From a bacterium (lineage in GTDB: Bacteria > Actinomycetota > Acidimicrobiia > Spongiisociales > Spongiisociaceae), in assembly GCA_026710435.1 (NCBI GenBank), contig JAPOQZ010000013.1, forward strand, positions 1 through 64,000: a stretch of DNA of 64,000 nucleotides. The letters run 5' to 3'. Shown in pieces: positions 1 to 8,057 of the stretch. The notes below the pieces were generated by a model. That model searched no databases and had not been told where the DNA came from. It saw nothing but the letters and a program-made list of their open reading frames with translations. Each line of letters opens with the position of its first letter. Within the stretch, counting starts at the first letter, position 1. A program made the position numbers and the translations under genes.

Positions 1-1834
1 CCTAGGAGGGTGGTGTTTTTCGCGGGGGTTGGTAGAGTTACAGGAGTGTAGTTCGGGGGTGTGGCTGTGAGTTTGGGTGTGTCGCCGGTTCAGGCAGATT
101 TGTTGAGGGGTACGGGGTTTGTGGCTGATCGGGTGGGGGATGATTCTGTGTTTTCGGTTCTGTTTCGGTCGGGTCATCGTCTGTTTGCTGATGAGTTGTT
201 CTCGGATTTGTTCGCTCTGGGGGGCCGCAGGAGTGTCCCGCCTCGGATTGTGGCGACGGTGATGGTGTTGCAGCGTTGGTTTGGTTTGTCTGATCGGGAG
301 GCGGTGGCGGCGTTCGAGTTTGATATGCGGTGGAAGTATGCGTGTGGGGGGTTGGAGTTCGATTATGGGGGGTTCTGTCATACGGTGTTGGTGGGTATGA
401 GGGCTCGTTTGGCGGCTTCTGAGCAGCCGCGGCGGGTTTTCGACGCGACGCTGGAAGCGGCCCGGGCGGTGGGTGTGGTGTCGGCTAGGAGGGTGTTGGA
501 CTCGACACCGATCTATGACGCGGTGGCTACCCAGGATACGGTGACGATGGTTCGGGGCGCGATTCGGGGGTTGTTGGGAGCGGCGGACGCGGTTCTGGAG
601 GCGGAGCTGCGGGCGGTGTTGGGCCGTGACGATGACTACGCGGTGGGCGGCAAGGGGGTTTGCGATTGGGGGGATCAGGTAGCGCGAGAGGAGTTGGTGG
701 CGGCTCTGGCGGCTGATGGGTTCGGCTGTTTGGATGTGTTGGAGGGTCGGGTCCTGGCCGATGCGTTGTCCGAAGCCGCCGAGTTGTTGGCCACGATCTT
801 GGGCCAGGACCTGGAGGAGGACGGCTCGGGTCGGTTCCGTATCGCTCGGCGGGTGGCCCCTGATCGTGTTATTTCCACTGTGGACACCGATGCTCGTCAC
901 GGACGTAAGACATCCGCTCGCCGTTTCGATGGTTACAAGGGTCACATCGCGGTGGATCCTGATTCTGAGATCATCGTTGATACTTCTGTCACCGCCGCGA
1001 ACGTCGCCGACAGCGAAGCCGCCGCCAGCCTCATCAGCGACCTCCTACCCAAAACCAACAACACCACCACCGACCCCGACACTGGCAGCACCGACACCGG
1101 CAACCACCCCGGCACCGGCAACCACCCCGGCACCGGTACCGACCCCGGCGCTGTGGAATATGAGAACGGACCGACTGTCTACGGCGACAGCGCCTACGGC
1201 AGCGGCGAGTTCCAACAACTCCTCTCCGAGAACGGGATCAACTCGGGATGCCGCAGCCCCGAACCCACCGCACGCCGGGGCCGGTTCAACAAAGACCGCT
1301 TCTGCGTCGATCTCGAGAACCGCACCGTCACCTGTCCCGCCGGAGTCACCGTCACCATCAAAACCAGCCGCGACAGCACCGGCCGCGCCAGCTTCGGTAC
1401 CGCCTGCACCGACTGCGACCTCCGAGAACAATGCACCACCGCCGCCGCCGGCAGAACCATCAGAGTGGGCAAACACGAAGCCGTACTCGCCAAAGCCCGC
1501 AAACGCCAGAAACCCCGCCGCTGGCAAAACGACTACAAGGCCACCCGCCCCAAAGTCGAACGAAAAATCGCCCACCTCATGCGACGACGACACGGCGGCC
1601 GCCGAGCCCGAATGCGCGGCGTCGCCAAAGTAGCCGCCGACTTCAGCCTGCTAGCCGCAGCAGCCAACATCGCACGCCTGGGAACACTCTGACCACACCC
1701 CGAACCACCCCGCCCAGCCCAAACCACCAACCCCCCCCCCAACCCGCCCCGGTGCCCCCCCAGAACCAATCCCCACCAGACCACACCCCCCGCACAAACC
1801 ACCCCAAACCCCCATTTCACACCAGTCTCCTAGG
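1..1834 (+). mobile_element. IS1182-type insertion sequence
   Basis: The element holds one transposase gene (61-1692) between imperfect inverted ends. The left end reads CCTAGGAGGGTGGTGT. The right end, read inward from 1834, gives CCTAGGAGACTGGTGT, so 14 of 16 bases match. If the outer CTAG on both sides is a target duplication, the ends proper are GAGGGTGGTGT and its partner. The left flank is cut by the window, so the exact border is uncertain. The left half (to about 990) is rich in G and T and the right half in A and C on this strand. Confidence 0.82.
61..1692 (+). CDS. IS1182 family transposase (DDE)
   Basis: The 543-residue product should cut and join the ends of the surrounding insertion sequence. 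The N-terminal part (residues 30-130) resembles the helix-rich transposase N domain of the IS1182/IS5-like group. The DDE core follows: DSTPIYDA near residue 147 and VYGDSAYG near 378 supply the aspartates, and the VERKIAHL stretch near 500 probably supplies the glutamate. A Cys cluster (CTDCDLREQC) near 438 is common in this family. Residues 340-365 hold a low-complexity TGNHPG repeat encoded by tandem 18-bp units at about 1096-1145. The start is GTG. The reading frame is intact, so the element may be active. Third codon positions favour G/T in the first half and C/A in the second, which is unlike the neighbours. Confidence 0.88.
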   Translation: MAVSLGVSPVQADLLRGTGFVADRVGDDSVFSVLFRSGHRLFADELFSDLFALGGRRSVPPRIVATVMVLQRWFGLSDREAVAAFEFDMRWKYACGGLEFDYGGFCHTVLVGMRARLAASEQPRRVFDATLEAARAVGVVSARRVLDSTPIYDAVATQDTVTMVRGAIRGLLGAADAVLEAELRAVLGRDDDYAVGGKGVCDWGDQVAREELVAALAADGFGCLDVLEGRVLADALSEAAELLATILGQDLEEDGSGRFRIARRVAPDRVISTVDTDARHGRKTSARRFDGYKGHIAVDPDSEIIVDTSVTAANVADSEAAASLISDLLPKTNNTTTDPDTGSTDTGNHPGTGNHPGTGTDPGAVEYENGPTVYGDSAYGSGEFQQLLSENGINSGCRSPEPTARRGRFNKDRFCVDLENRTVTCPAGVTVTIKTSRDSTGRASFGTACTDCDLREQCTTAAAGRTIRVGKHEAVLAKARKRQKPRRWQNDYKATRPKVERKIAHLMRRRHGGRRARMRGVAKVAADFSLLAAAANIARLGTL

Positions 1835-1852
1835 CATGTGGCAGTCCGTGGT

Positions 1853-1884
1853 GCTGGTGGATTCCAACCGGGAGAACCACCAGC
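1853..1884. terminator. Stem-loop downstream of the LysM gene
   Basis: GCTGGTGG (1853-1860) pairs with CCACCAGC (1877-1884) around a 16-base loop. It lies just past the IS end and about 60 bp beyond the stop of the minus-strand LysM gene, so it could terminate that transcript. There is no T tract. Confidence 0.35.
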
Positions 1885-1946
1885 GCTCGGTACGGGTCAC
1901 ATTCCTCCCCGCTCCGCAGTGAGGAGAGACGGGTCACGAGCCCGAC

Positions 1947-2744
1947 TCACGGCCCATCGTGAAGAGGCAAGACAGGTAACACCAGGATCTCACCCGGAAA
2001 TATCAAGTCGGGATCGCCGCTTCTGAGCCGTCCCCGGTTCAGTTCTACCACCCACCGCCACACACCTGCCACTTCGTGATCCGGAAGCGGGCCTGCCTTG
2101 CTCCCGTGCACATGGACGGAACTGACAGACCACATGCTGTCACCCGGCTGCACCACGTATTCGATGTATTCTCCCGTTGTCGAAGCCTTCTCGCCGCTGG
2201 CTCGAAGCGCCGCAGGAGTTGACACACCAATCCTCTCATCAGATCCAGTGGTCCTCGCCGGGCCTGTGAGCGTGTCGCTGATCATGCCGGCGGAAACCGG
2301 AATCGAAACACCCGGAATCGGGGCTGTGCGGGGATCGACCACTAACTCTTGCTCTTCACTCACCACGATGGGGACAGGCGGCACTTGAGCTGCGCCAGCC
2401 GGGTAGCTCGCTGAGATGCTTCCCATGGCGAGGATCAGGGCCGCCAACCGTCGGGCCAGGCGCCGGACGGGCCCGACCGTCGCCCATTCGACGGCGCGGA
2501 TGGCAGCAGGAATACGGACGACATGCGCGCACACCGACAGGGCGATGCTGAGTGCCAGCCATGCGAAGATCGACACCGCGATGAGCCAGATGCACCCGTA
2601 CACCGCCTGTTCGGGTGGTGCGTCGAGTATCTCACCGGGCGTGGGGATCCAGACTTCACCCCCGATTCGGAGAAGAAGGAGGCCTGTTCCAGCCGCCATC
2701 GCAAGGAGTAGCGCTACAGATATGATCGTTCTTATATTTGTCAT
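1947..2744 (-). CDS. LysM-like membrane protein
   Basis: This 265-residue protein has hydrophobic segments at about residues 7-26, 48-75 and 100-118. A longer exterior region follows and ends in a LysM-like module (about 200-262), with YVVQPGDSMWSVS at its start and GEILVLPVL at its end. LysM modules bind peptidoglycan or chitin-like glycans, so the protein probably sits in the membrane and contacts the cell wall. Similar LysM membrane proteins are common in Actinomycetota, often near secretion or regulatory genes, but no partner is visible here. The gene stands alone and ends close to the IS1182-type element. The exact biological role is unknown. Confidence 0.65.
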   Translation of the reverse strand: MTNIRTIISVALLLAMAAGTGLLLLRIGGEVWIPTPGEILDAPPEQAVYGCIWLIAVSIFAWLALSIALSVCAHVVRIPAAIRAVEWATVGPVRRLARRLAALILAMGSISASYPAGAAQVPPVPIVVSEEQELVVDPRTAPIPGVSIPVSAGMISDTLTGPARTTGSDERIGVSTPAALRASGEKASTTGEYIEYVVQPGDSMWSVSSVHVHGSKAGPLPDHEVAGVWRWVVELNRGRLRSGDPDLIFPGEILVLPVLPLHDGP

Positions 2745-2891
2745 AGTGTCGACATATCATCTCAACGATAACCTGTCAATACCGGTGGGCACGAGAACCC
2801 AGAGATTGCGAAAGAAATCGCTTGCGGCGTCCGTAACAGGCGGCTAACGTGCTCTGCGGTCGGTAACTCGGCGTCATAGTTCGGCCTAAAC

Positions 2892-2909
2892 TTGTGAATT
2901 AATTCACAA
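2892..2909. promoter_or_regulatory. CRP/FNR-type operator upstream of whiB
   Basis: TTGTGAATTAATTCACAA is a perfect 18-bp palindrome that contains TGTGA-N6-TCACA, the consensus of CRP-family regulators (Crp/GlxR in Actinomycetota). It lies between the divergent LysM gene and whiB, about 95 bp before the whiB start, so either gene could be the target. The same arms recur in the atp promoter at 17571-17588. Confidence 0.6.
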
Positions 2910-3003
2910 AGGCAGATTCGCCGACCGACCGTAACAACCGAGGACGCCACTAGCCACTAGGAGATAGGCCAGGGGACTCACCCTGGTAACAGAGGATTTA
3001 ACC

Positions 3004-3276
3004 GTGCTGACAATCACCAGAACCGATTGGAGACAAACGGCAGCATGCCGGGATTCCGAACCGACCCTCTTCTTCCCGATCGGCACCACCGGACTTGCCG
3101 TCGAACAAATCGAGGAAGCCAAGGGCATCTGTGCCGCATGCCTTGTCACGGAGGATTGCCTCCAGTACGCCCTCCAGACCAACCAGGAAGCGGGGGTCTG
3201 GGGCGGCTACGCCGAAGACGAACGTCGCCGGCTACGCAAGCGCTGGCTCGCTGAGCGTAGGCGCGCCGCCAGCTGA
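3004..3276 (+). CDS. WhiB family transcriptional regulator
   Basis: This 90-residue protein has the four conserved cysteines of WhiB proteins (C15, C43, C46, C52, spaced C-x27-C-x2-C-x5-C), which ligate a 4Fe-4S cluster sensitive to oxygen and NO. The turn motif GVWGG (about residues 65-69) and a basic C-terminus (RRRLRKRW) for DNA contact follow. WhiB proteins act with the principal sigma factor in Actinomycetota. The start is GTG with AGAGGA about 10 bases upstream. A CRP-type palindrome lies upstream and a strong hairpin follows the gene. Which WhiB subclass it belongs to cannot be decided from this sequence alone. Confidence 0.93.
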   Translation: MLTITRTDWRQTAACRDSEPTLFFPIGTTGLAVEQIEEAKGICAACLVTEDCLQYALQTNQEAGVWGGYAEDERRRLRKRWLAERRRAAS

Positions 3277-3327
3277 GGGTTTGGGCTCTAGTGCCAACGG
3301 GCTCGGTCCCCTAAACCCAACCCACAA

Positions 3328-3352
3328 GGTACCCGACCGCGGGTCGGGTACC
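3328..3352 (+). terminator. Hairpin terminator after whiB
   Basis: GGTACCCGACC and GGTCGGGTACC form a perfect 11-bp stem with a 3-base GCG loop, 52 bp after the whiB stop. There is no T tract, as is usual for high-GC actinobacterial terminators. The mobile repeat copy starts 3 bp later. Confidence 0.7.
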
Positions 3353-3354
3353 TC

Positions 3355-3461
3355 CTACGACGGTGCTGAACAATGACGATTGCTCGGGCCTGCCGCTCGG
3401 CGACCCAGGCATTTTGCCACCGATTCGCAGGCCGCTGGTGGATTGCTCAGCACCCTCCTAG
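3355..3461 (+). mobile_element. MITE-like palindromic element, copy A
   Basis: This copy of the 107-bp repeat (target bases included) begins CTACGACGGTGCTGAACAAT and ends ATTGCTCAGCACCCTCCTAG. It carries the conserved inner blocks GATTGCTCGGGCCTGCC and GCAGGCCGCTGGTGG. TA lies at both borders. It sits between convergent whiB and the DUF3107 gene, and its right border overlaps the DUF3107 stop codon. Confidence 0.85.
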
Positions 3462-3679
3462 CGGCCGAAACCGACGGACTGACTAGGACTGTCGATCAAC
3501 TCGACAAACGCCAGGCGTCCAACCGGAACAGCGATATCAGCTCCATTCGCGGTCTTGAACCAGATAATCGGAGCACCCTCTCGGTACGAGCCTTCGAGGA
3601 GTTCCATCAACTCCTCCCGCCCTGCCACTTCGACCTCTATCTCACGGCTGGTGTCTGCAATACCGATGCGTGCTCTCAC
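3458..3679 (-). CDS. DUF3107 family protein
   Basis: This 73-residue acidic protein starts MRARIGIADTSREIEVEV and matches the pattern of DUF3107, a small actinobacterial family of about 70-75 residues with a beta-rich fold and no known function. Near the end, DIAVPVGRLAFVELI matches the family's conserved strand. The last residues (SQSVGFGR) run straight to a TAG stop at 3458-3460 whose TA is the border of mobile repeat A, so the C-terminus may have been altered by the insertion. It lies 70 bp downstream of ku on the same strand and could be co-transcribed with it. Confidence 0.75.
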   Translation of the reverse strand: MRARIGIADTSREIEVEVAGREELMELLEGSYREGAPIIWFKTANGADIAVPVGRLAFVELIDSPSQSVGFGR

Positions 3680-3749
3680 GTCATGTTCTCCCCGTCATGG
3701 TCCGGTCCGAGCCGGATCGTAACCGAGGGATTACCGCAGCGTTGGTCCC

Positions 3750-4544
3750 TTATCCTGCCTTGCGGCGAGCAGCCTCGACCTTGGTGGCCTCGACCGAGGC
3801 CTTCAACGCCTCAAGCAGATCGACCACCCGGGTCGGTTCTGGTGTCGAGGGCTCCACGATCTCGGCCCCCTCGATCTTCTGATGGGCCAGCTCCTCGATA
3901 CGCTCGCGGGTCGCGTCGACCCAGTACGACGGATCGAATTCCGCCGAGAGGTTGTCGATCAGCATCTCTGCCATGGCCATCTCGGTCTCCCGGACTTCTG
4001 GCTCGGCGACGACTCCGTCGAATAGCGCGGAGCGTATCTCGTCGGGCCAGTACATGGTCTCCAGAATCAGGACATCGTCTCGTGCTCGCAGAGCTGCAAG
4101 ATGGACCCGAGCCCTCAGCGCCACCTTCGCTATTCCGATCCGGTTCTTCTCGGCCAAGGCCAGTCGCAGGAGGGAGTAAGCCTTCTGTCCGGACTCTTCC
4201 GGCGCTAGGTAATACGACGAGCGGTAGTAAACCGGATCAATAGCATCCGCGTCGACGAACTGGACTACATCCACGGTACGAGGCCCGCCCTGGTGGCCGG
4301 CCCGTTCCACCTCCTGGTCGGTGAAAACGACGTACCGACCCTTTTCGACTTCGTAGCCTCGCACGATGTCCTTCGGTGAGACCTCCTCGCCGTCGGCCTC
4401 GGCTACCTTCCGGTAGCGGATCGGGCTGTGGTCCGTACGCCGGAGTTGTCGGAACTTGGGTCGTTTGCTCGCTGTCGCGCGATACAGACGAACCGGAATG
4501 GTCACCAGCCCGAATGAAACCGCACCGCTCCAGATGGGTCGCAT
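3750..4544 (-). CDS. ku: Non-homologous end joining protein Ku
   Basis: This 264-residue protein is bacterial Ku, the homodimeric ring that binds double-strand DNA ends and recruits ligase D for end joining. It starts MRPIWSGAVSFGLVTIPV, the family signature. The beta-barrel core follows, with RRTDHSPIRYRKV, DIVRGYEVEKGRYVVF and YYLAPEE near residue 112, and then a Lys/Ala-rich C-terminal tail. The length is normal. No ligD lies in the window. A TACAAT -10 hexamer (4552-4557, minus strand) lies 7 bases before the ATG, which suggests a leaderless mRNA. Confidence 0.95.
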   Translation of the reverse strand: MRPIWSGAVSFGLVTIPVRLYRATASKRPKFRQLRRTDHSPIRYRKVAEADGEEVSPKDIVRGYEVEKGRYVVFTDQEVERAGHQGGPRTVDVVQFVDADAIDPVYYRSSYYLAPEESGQKAYSLLRLALAEKNRIGIAKVALRARVHLAALRARDDVLILETMYWPDEIRSALFDGVVAEPEVRETEMAMAEMLIDNLSAEFDPSYWVDATRERIEELAHQKIEGAEIVEPSTPEPTRVVDLLEALKASVEATKVEAARRKAG

Positions 4545-4551
4545 ACCAACG

Positions 4552-4557
4552 ATTGTA
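4552..4557 (-). promoter_or_regulatory. Leaderless -10 box of ku
   Basis: On the minus strand TACAAT is followed by 7 bases and the ku ATG, so transcription would start at or next to the start codon. A weak -35 (TAGATT, 17-bp spacer) overlaps the CTAG of the solo mobile-repeat end at 4578. Confidence 0.5.
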
Positions 4558-4577
4558 CAAGGGTTGCGAAAAACAAT

Positions 4578-4599
4578 CTAGGAGGGTACTGAGCAATCC
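4578..4599 (+). repeat. Solo end of the MITE-like element
   Basis: CTAGGAGGGTACTGAGCAAT followed by CC matches one terminal repeat of the ~107-bp element, but no matching opposite end follows directly. It is probably a remnant of a decayed copy or of an older element interrupted by copy B at 4722-4828. Confidence 0.6.
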
Positions 4600-4721
4600 C
4601 CGTTGGCCCGACGTTCGGGGCGAAGTCCAGATAGGGATATCGAAATGCATATAGTCGCAGGTCGGGAGTTTAGGACTCCGACCTAACGGATCCCACACAT
4701 TCGGCGACGTTAAAACCGGGG
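4600..4721. other. Intergenic stretch with hairpin, no gene
   Basis: No coding potential is seen. AGGTCGGGAGT and ACTCCGACCT (4659-4684) form a stem with one bulged base and a TTAGG loop. The stretch lies between the solo repeat end and repeat copy B and may be the decayed interior of a larger mobile element. Confidence 0.4.
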
Positions 4722-4828
4722 CTAGGGGGGTGATGAGCAATCCACCAGCGGCCTGCCAACCGCCGACAGACTGCCTGGGTCGGCGGCCGGCAGGCCCGAG
4801 CAATCGTCATTGTTCAGCACCCTTCTAG
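4722..4828 (-). mobile_element. MITE-like palindromic element, copy B
   Basis: This 107-bp copy is inverted relative to copy A. It begins CTAGGGGGGTGATGAGCAAT, contains CCACCAGCGGCCTGCC and GGCAGGCCCGAGCAATC, and ends TTCAGCACCCTTCTAG. CTAG stands at both borders. It lies upstream of the tRNA-Arg region. Confidence 0.85.
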
Positions 4829-4855
4829 ACAAATGCCCCTGGAATGCTGTATGAT
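4826..4855 (+). promoter_or_regulatory. Putative promoter before tRNA-Arg
   Basis: TAGACA (4826-4831) and TATGAT (4850-4855) are separated by 18 bp and each differs from the sigma-70 consensus at one base. The first three bases of the -35 box are the terminal bases of repeat copy B. Transcription from here would reach the tRNA-Arg gene about 165 bp downstream. Confidence 0.45.
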
Positions 4856-5027
4856 ACGGTGACCCACCAACGGCAGGACACCCACCTGCCATCCGGCCGG
4901 GGCGCCGAGTTCTCTCCCCCTAGAACCGCGCCCCGGCCATCTCGTTGGCGAGATGGTTGAGGTTCTCTCCGGCTACCAGGGGTTGCAGGAGTAACCTCCC
5001 TCTCCGCGCTGGTAGGCTTGAGCTAAG

Positions 5028-5099
<72 letters not shown>

Positions 5100-5443
5100 C
5101 GCCACCCCGTCAGCGGTACCCGTTAGGCCCAACTCTCCATGGATTGGGGTTTGGAGGGGGAGGTTCCGACACCTGACATGGAACCCAGCGAGCGACGTTA
5201 ACCCGCCGGGTGAACGCTGTCCTGTCCCTCACATCCGGGTACACGTGGGCCTGACGCACGTGGGTGTGCTGGGTCCATGAATAGTCGGGGATCGGGGTCT
5301 TGCGATCGGCAACAGCCATCGGTGTGTCGCTCCTGGACGCGGCCTCTCCCTCCGGTCCCTCAGCAGCGGTAGTTTCACCACCTTCCCATGGACCGCTAGC
5401 CTCTCCCGAGATCACCCCACGAGGTACGTCATTTCACTGCGCG
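5100..5443. other. Intergenic stretch before lysA, no gene recognised
   Basis: About 340 bp separate tRNA-Arg from lysA. Short open frames exist on both strands but none has recognisable content or a convincing ribosome site. GAGG at 5421-5424 is the only purine-rich element near the lysA start, and it is too distant from the ATG at 5444. Confidence 0.4.
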
Positions 5444-6771
5444 ATGTACTACCCAAGACCTGGAACGAACCCGGCGGACGGGCGGCTGTCGGTGGTGTAG
5501 CGCTGGTTGACATCGGTGAACGTTTCGGGACCCCCTGCTACGTTTTTGACCAGGCGCACATCGAGGATCGTCTGGACCAGTTCAGCCGCGCGCTGGGAAA
5601 CACCGGGACACCGGTCTACGCATCCAAAGCGTTCCTGTGCACGGCGCTGGCCGGACTGATCGCCTCCACCGATTGGTGGATTGACGTCGTGTCAGCCGGC
5701 GAAGCGGCGATCGCTCGCCGGGGAGGGATTCCGCCCTCGAGAATCCTCCTCCATGGAAACTACAAGTCGCCTGCCGAAATCGAGTTGGCAGCCACCGGCG
5801 CAGTTGGCCTAACGGTGGTCGACAGCCTCGGCGAGATCGACGACTTGGAAGCAGCAACCGGGGTAACCGGCAACACGATCGACTTGATGCTCAGGCTGAA
5901 CGAGCACGTCGGCCTGGTCACCAATCGCAAGGTGCTCACCACCGGCGAGAACGCGAAGTTCGGACTCACCCCGGAGTCCGCCGATGAGGCGATCGATCGG
6001 ATAGCCTCATCGAAACGGATGCGCCTGGTGGGAATGCACCTGCACGCAGGCAGCCACATCACCGATGCCGCCGTCTTCGGAGTGATCCTCGGCCACTTGG
6101 CCGACATCGTGGCTAGACACCGGTCTGCCTTCCCGACCAGTCCCGTGCTTCTCGATCTGGGCGGAGGGATCGCCGCGCCCTACCTCCGCTCGGATTCCAC
6201 ACTGAGCCCCCAGTCAGTGGCGAGTGCAATCCGATCGACGCTCGAACGCCTCGCCATCGAGAGGCGCATCGGACCGGTACGGGTGATGCTGGAACCGGGC
6301 CGCTCGCTGGTTGCCAATGCCGGCTTGCTCCTCTACTCCATCGGAGTCCGCAAGCGCCTTCCCGTTGGTGGGGAGATGCTGGCACTGGACGGTGGGCTCA
6401 CCGACAATCCTCGTCCAGCGCTCTATGACTCACAGTACGAACTGCTGCCCGCCGATAACCTCGACCGCCCGAGCGACCATCCTTTCCGCGTGTTCGGCCG
6501 GATGTGTGAAACCGACGTGATGCTGGACAGAGCGTTGCTTCCGGAAGGGATCGCACCGGGTGAGGTGGTGGTGATGCCCACCGCTGGTGCCTACACCTAC
6601 TCCATGTCATCACGATACAACTACCTGCCGAGGCCTCCGGTACTTTTCGTCAAGGACGGTGAGGTCCGTGAAGTGGTCCGGCGGGAAAGCACCGAGGACA
6701 TCCTCAGTGGTCAGAAAGCCCTGAACGCAGCTGCGTCCTGGTCACCCAAACTCGATAGGAGCGCAACATGA
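5444..6771 (+). CDS. lysA: Diaminopimelate decarboxylase (apparent frameshift near the 5' end)
   Basis: The product removes CO2 from meso-diaminopimelate to give L-lysine and uses PLP (alanine racemase-like barrel). YASKAFLC holds the PLP lysine, MHLHAGSHI and LDLGGGIA form the phosphate site, EPGRSLV follows, and CETDVM holds the Cys-Glu pair that completes the neighbour's active site. Homologues begin with a block like ADGxLxVGGV...FGTP. Here TNPADGRLSV lies in the frame of ATG 5444, but GGVALVDIGERFGTP lies in the next frame. One G seems to be missing at 5492-5497, and without it a TAG stops the first frame at 5498. The second frame has no ATG, GTG or TTG before 5689. An ATT or CTG start near 5431-5437 in that frame is a weaker alternative. 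The stop overlaps the hom start (ATGA). Confidence 0.85.
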
Positions 6772-8057
6772 GCATGCAGATCGGCATCGGATTCCTGGGG
6801 GCCGGCACGGTGGGAGGCACGCTGATCCGGAGGCTGATCTTCGAGTCGGACGCGATCGTGGCCAAGACCGGGCTGCAACTGGTAGTGGAGGGGATCGCAG
6901 TGCGGGACGTCAGGAAGGCCAGAGGGTTCGACCTTCCCCCCGAACTCCTCACCGACCGTCCGCAACGGGTGGTGGACAACCCCAACGTACAGATTGTCGT
7001 CGAGGTGATGGGGGGCCTCGATCCGGCAGGCCCTCTGGTCAGGCGCGCGCTCGAATCCGGCAAGGCGGTCGTCACCGCCAACAAGGAACTTATGGCAGCC
7101 ATGGGGAGCGAGTTGCTCGGCGCTGCCGAGTCCGCCGGCGTCTCGCTGCTGTTCGAAGCGGCGGTAGGCGGTGGTATACCGATCATCCGTCCCCTTTCCG
7201 AGTCCCTCGCCGGCGAGCGCATCAGTTCGGTGCTCGGGATCGTCAACGGCACAACCAACTACATACTCACCGAGATGGTCGAGAATGGAGCCTCCTACGA
7301 AGATGTGCTGGCCGAGGCACAGCAGCTCGGGTATGCCGAAGCGGACCCGACTGCCGATGTGGGAGGAGCCGATGCGGCATCGAAGGCAGCCATCCTGGCA
7401 AGTCTTGCTTTCGGGATGTGGGTGGACGGTGACCAGGTTCCAAGGGAGGGCATCGACGGAATCGAGGCCGTCGATTTCCACTACGCGAAGCAACTCGGAT
7501 ACACGCCCAAGTTGCTGGCCATTGCCGAGGATGCACCCGAAGGCATCGCGGTAAGGGTCCATCCGACCCTGGTACCCCTGGATCATCCCTTGGCATCCGT
7601 CCGGGGAGCCACCAACGCCGTGTACGTCTCAGGGCCGTCGATAGGCGAACTGCTCTTCACCGGCCCCGGCGCAGGCGGCGAACCGACTGCCACGGCGCTC
7701 CTCGGGGATCTCATCACCTCCGCTCGTGAACGTCTCGCCCGCACGCAGGTCAGTTCGAGGATCCGATTCGGTAGAGGCCGCCTAATGAACCCGGCCGACA
7801 TGACCACGAAGGGCTTCTTACGGATGACCGTGGTAGATCGGCCTGGGGTCCTCGCGCGGATCGCGGCGGTCTTCGGGAAGCACCAGGTATCGATCAAGTC
7901 CGTGTGGCAGGAGGGACGAGCCGACGAAGCCACCCTGCTGATCGTCACCCACGAGTCACGGGAAGGTGACCTGCAGGCCACAGCCGCCGACCTCGGCCGC
8001 CTGGATGTGGTCTCGGAAGTGGGCACAGTCCTCCGGGTCCATAGCGACGAGCCGTAA
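6768..8057 (+). CDS. hom: Homoserine dehydrogenase
   Basis: This 429-residue enzyme reduces aspartate semialdehyde to homoserine with NAD(P)H, the branch point to threonine and methionine. The N-terminal Rossmann domain has GFLGAGTVGGTL. The catalytic domain carries TANKELMA (about residue 104) and NGTTNYI (about 162). A C-terminal ACT domain (about 345-425, FLRMTVVDRPGVLARIA) probably gives threonine feedback control. The length is typical of the monofunctional actinobacterial enzyme. Its ATG overlaps the lysA stop by 4 bases and its own stop overlaps the thrC start (TAATG), so the three genes are translationally coupled. Confidence 0.95.
   Translation: MSMQIGIGFLGAGTVGGTLIRRLIFESDAIVAKTGLQLVVEGIAVRDVRKARGFDLPPELLTDRPQRVVDNPNVQIVVEVMGGLDPAGPLVRRALESGKAVVTANKELMAAMGSELLGAAESAGVSLLFEAAVGGGIPIIRPLSESLAGERISSVLGIVNGTTNYILTEMVENGASYEDVLAEAQQLGYAEADPTADVGGADAASKAAILASLAFGMWVDGDQVPREGIDGIEAVDFHYAKQLGYTPKLLAIAEDAPEGIAVRVHPTLVPLDHPLASVRGATNAVYVSGPSIGELLFTGPGAGGEPTATALLGDLITSARERLARTQVSSRIRFGRGRLMNPADMTTKGFLRMTVVDRPGVLARIAAVFGKHQVSIKSVWQEGRADEATLLIVTHESREGDLQATAADLGRLDVVSEVGTVLRVHSDEP

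Noticed and set aside
716-1633. Long overlapping frames within the transposase gene on both strands
   Set aside because: They lack family motifs and arise from the high G+C and strand skew; the 61-1692 frame carries the DDE motifs.
5110-5415. 101-codon minus-strand frame before lysA
   Set aside because: No recognisable family, overlaps the lysA leader, and has no good start site.
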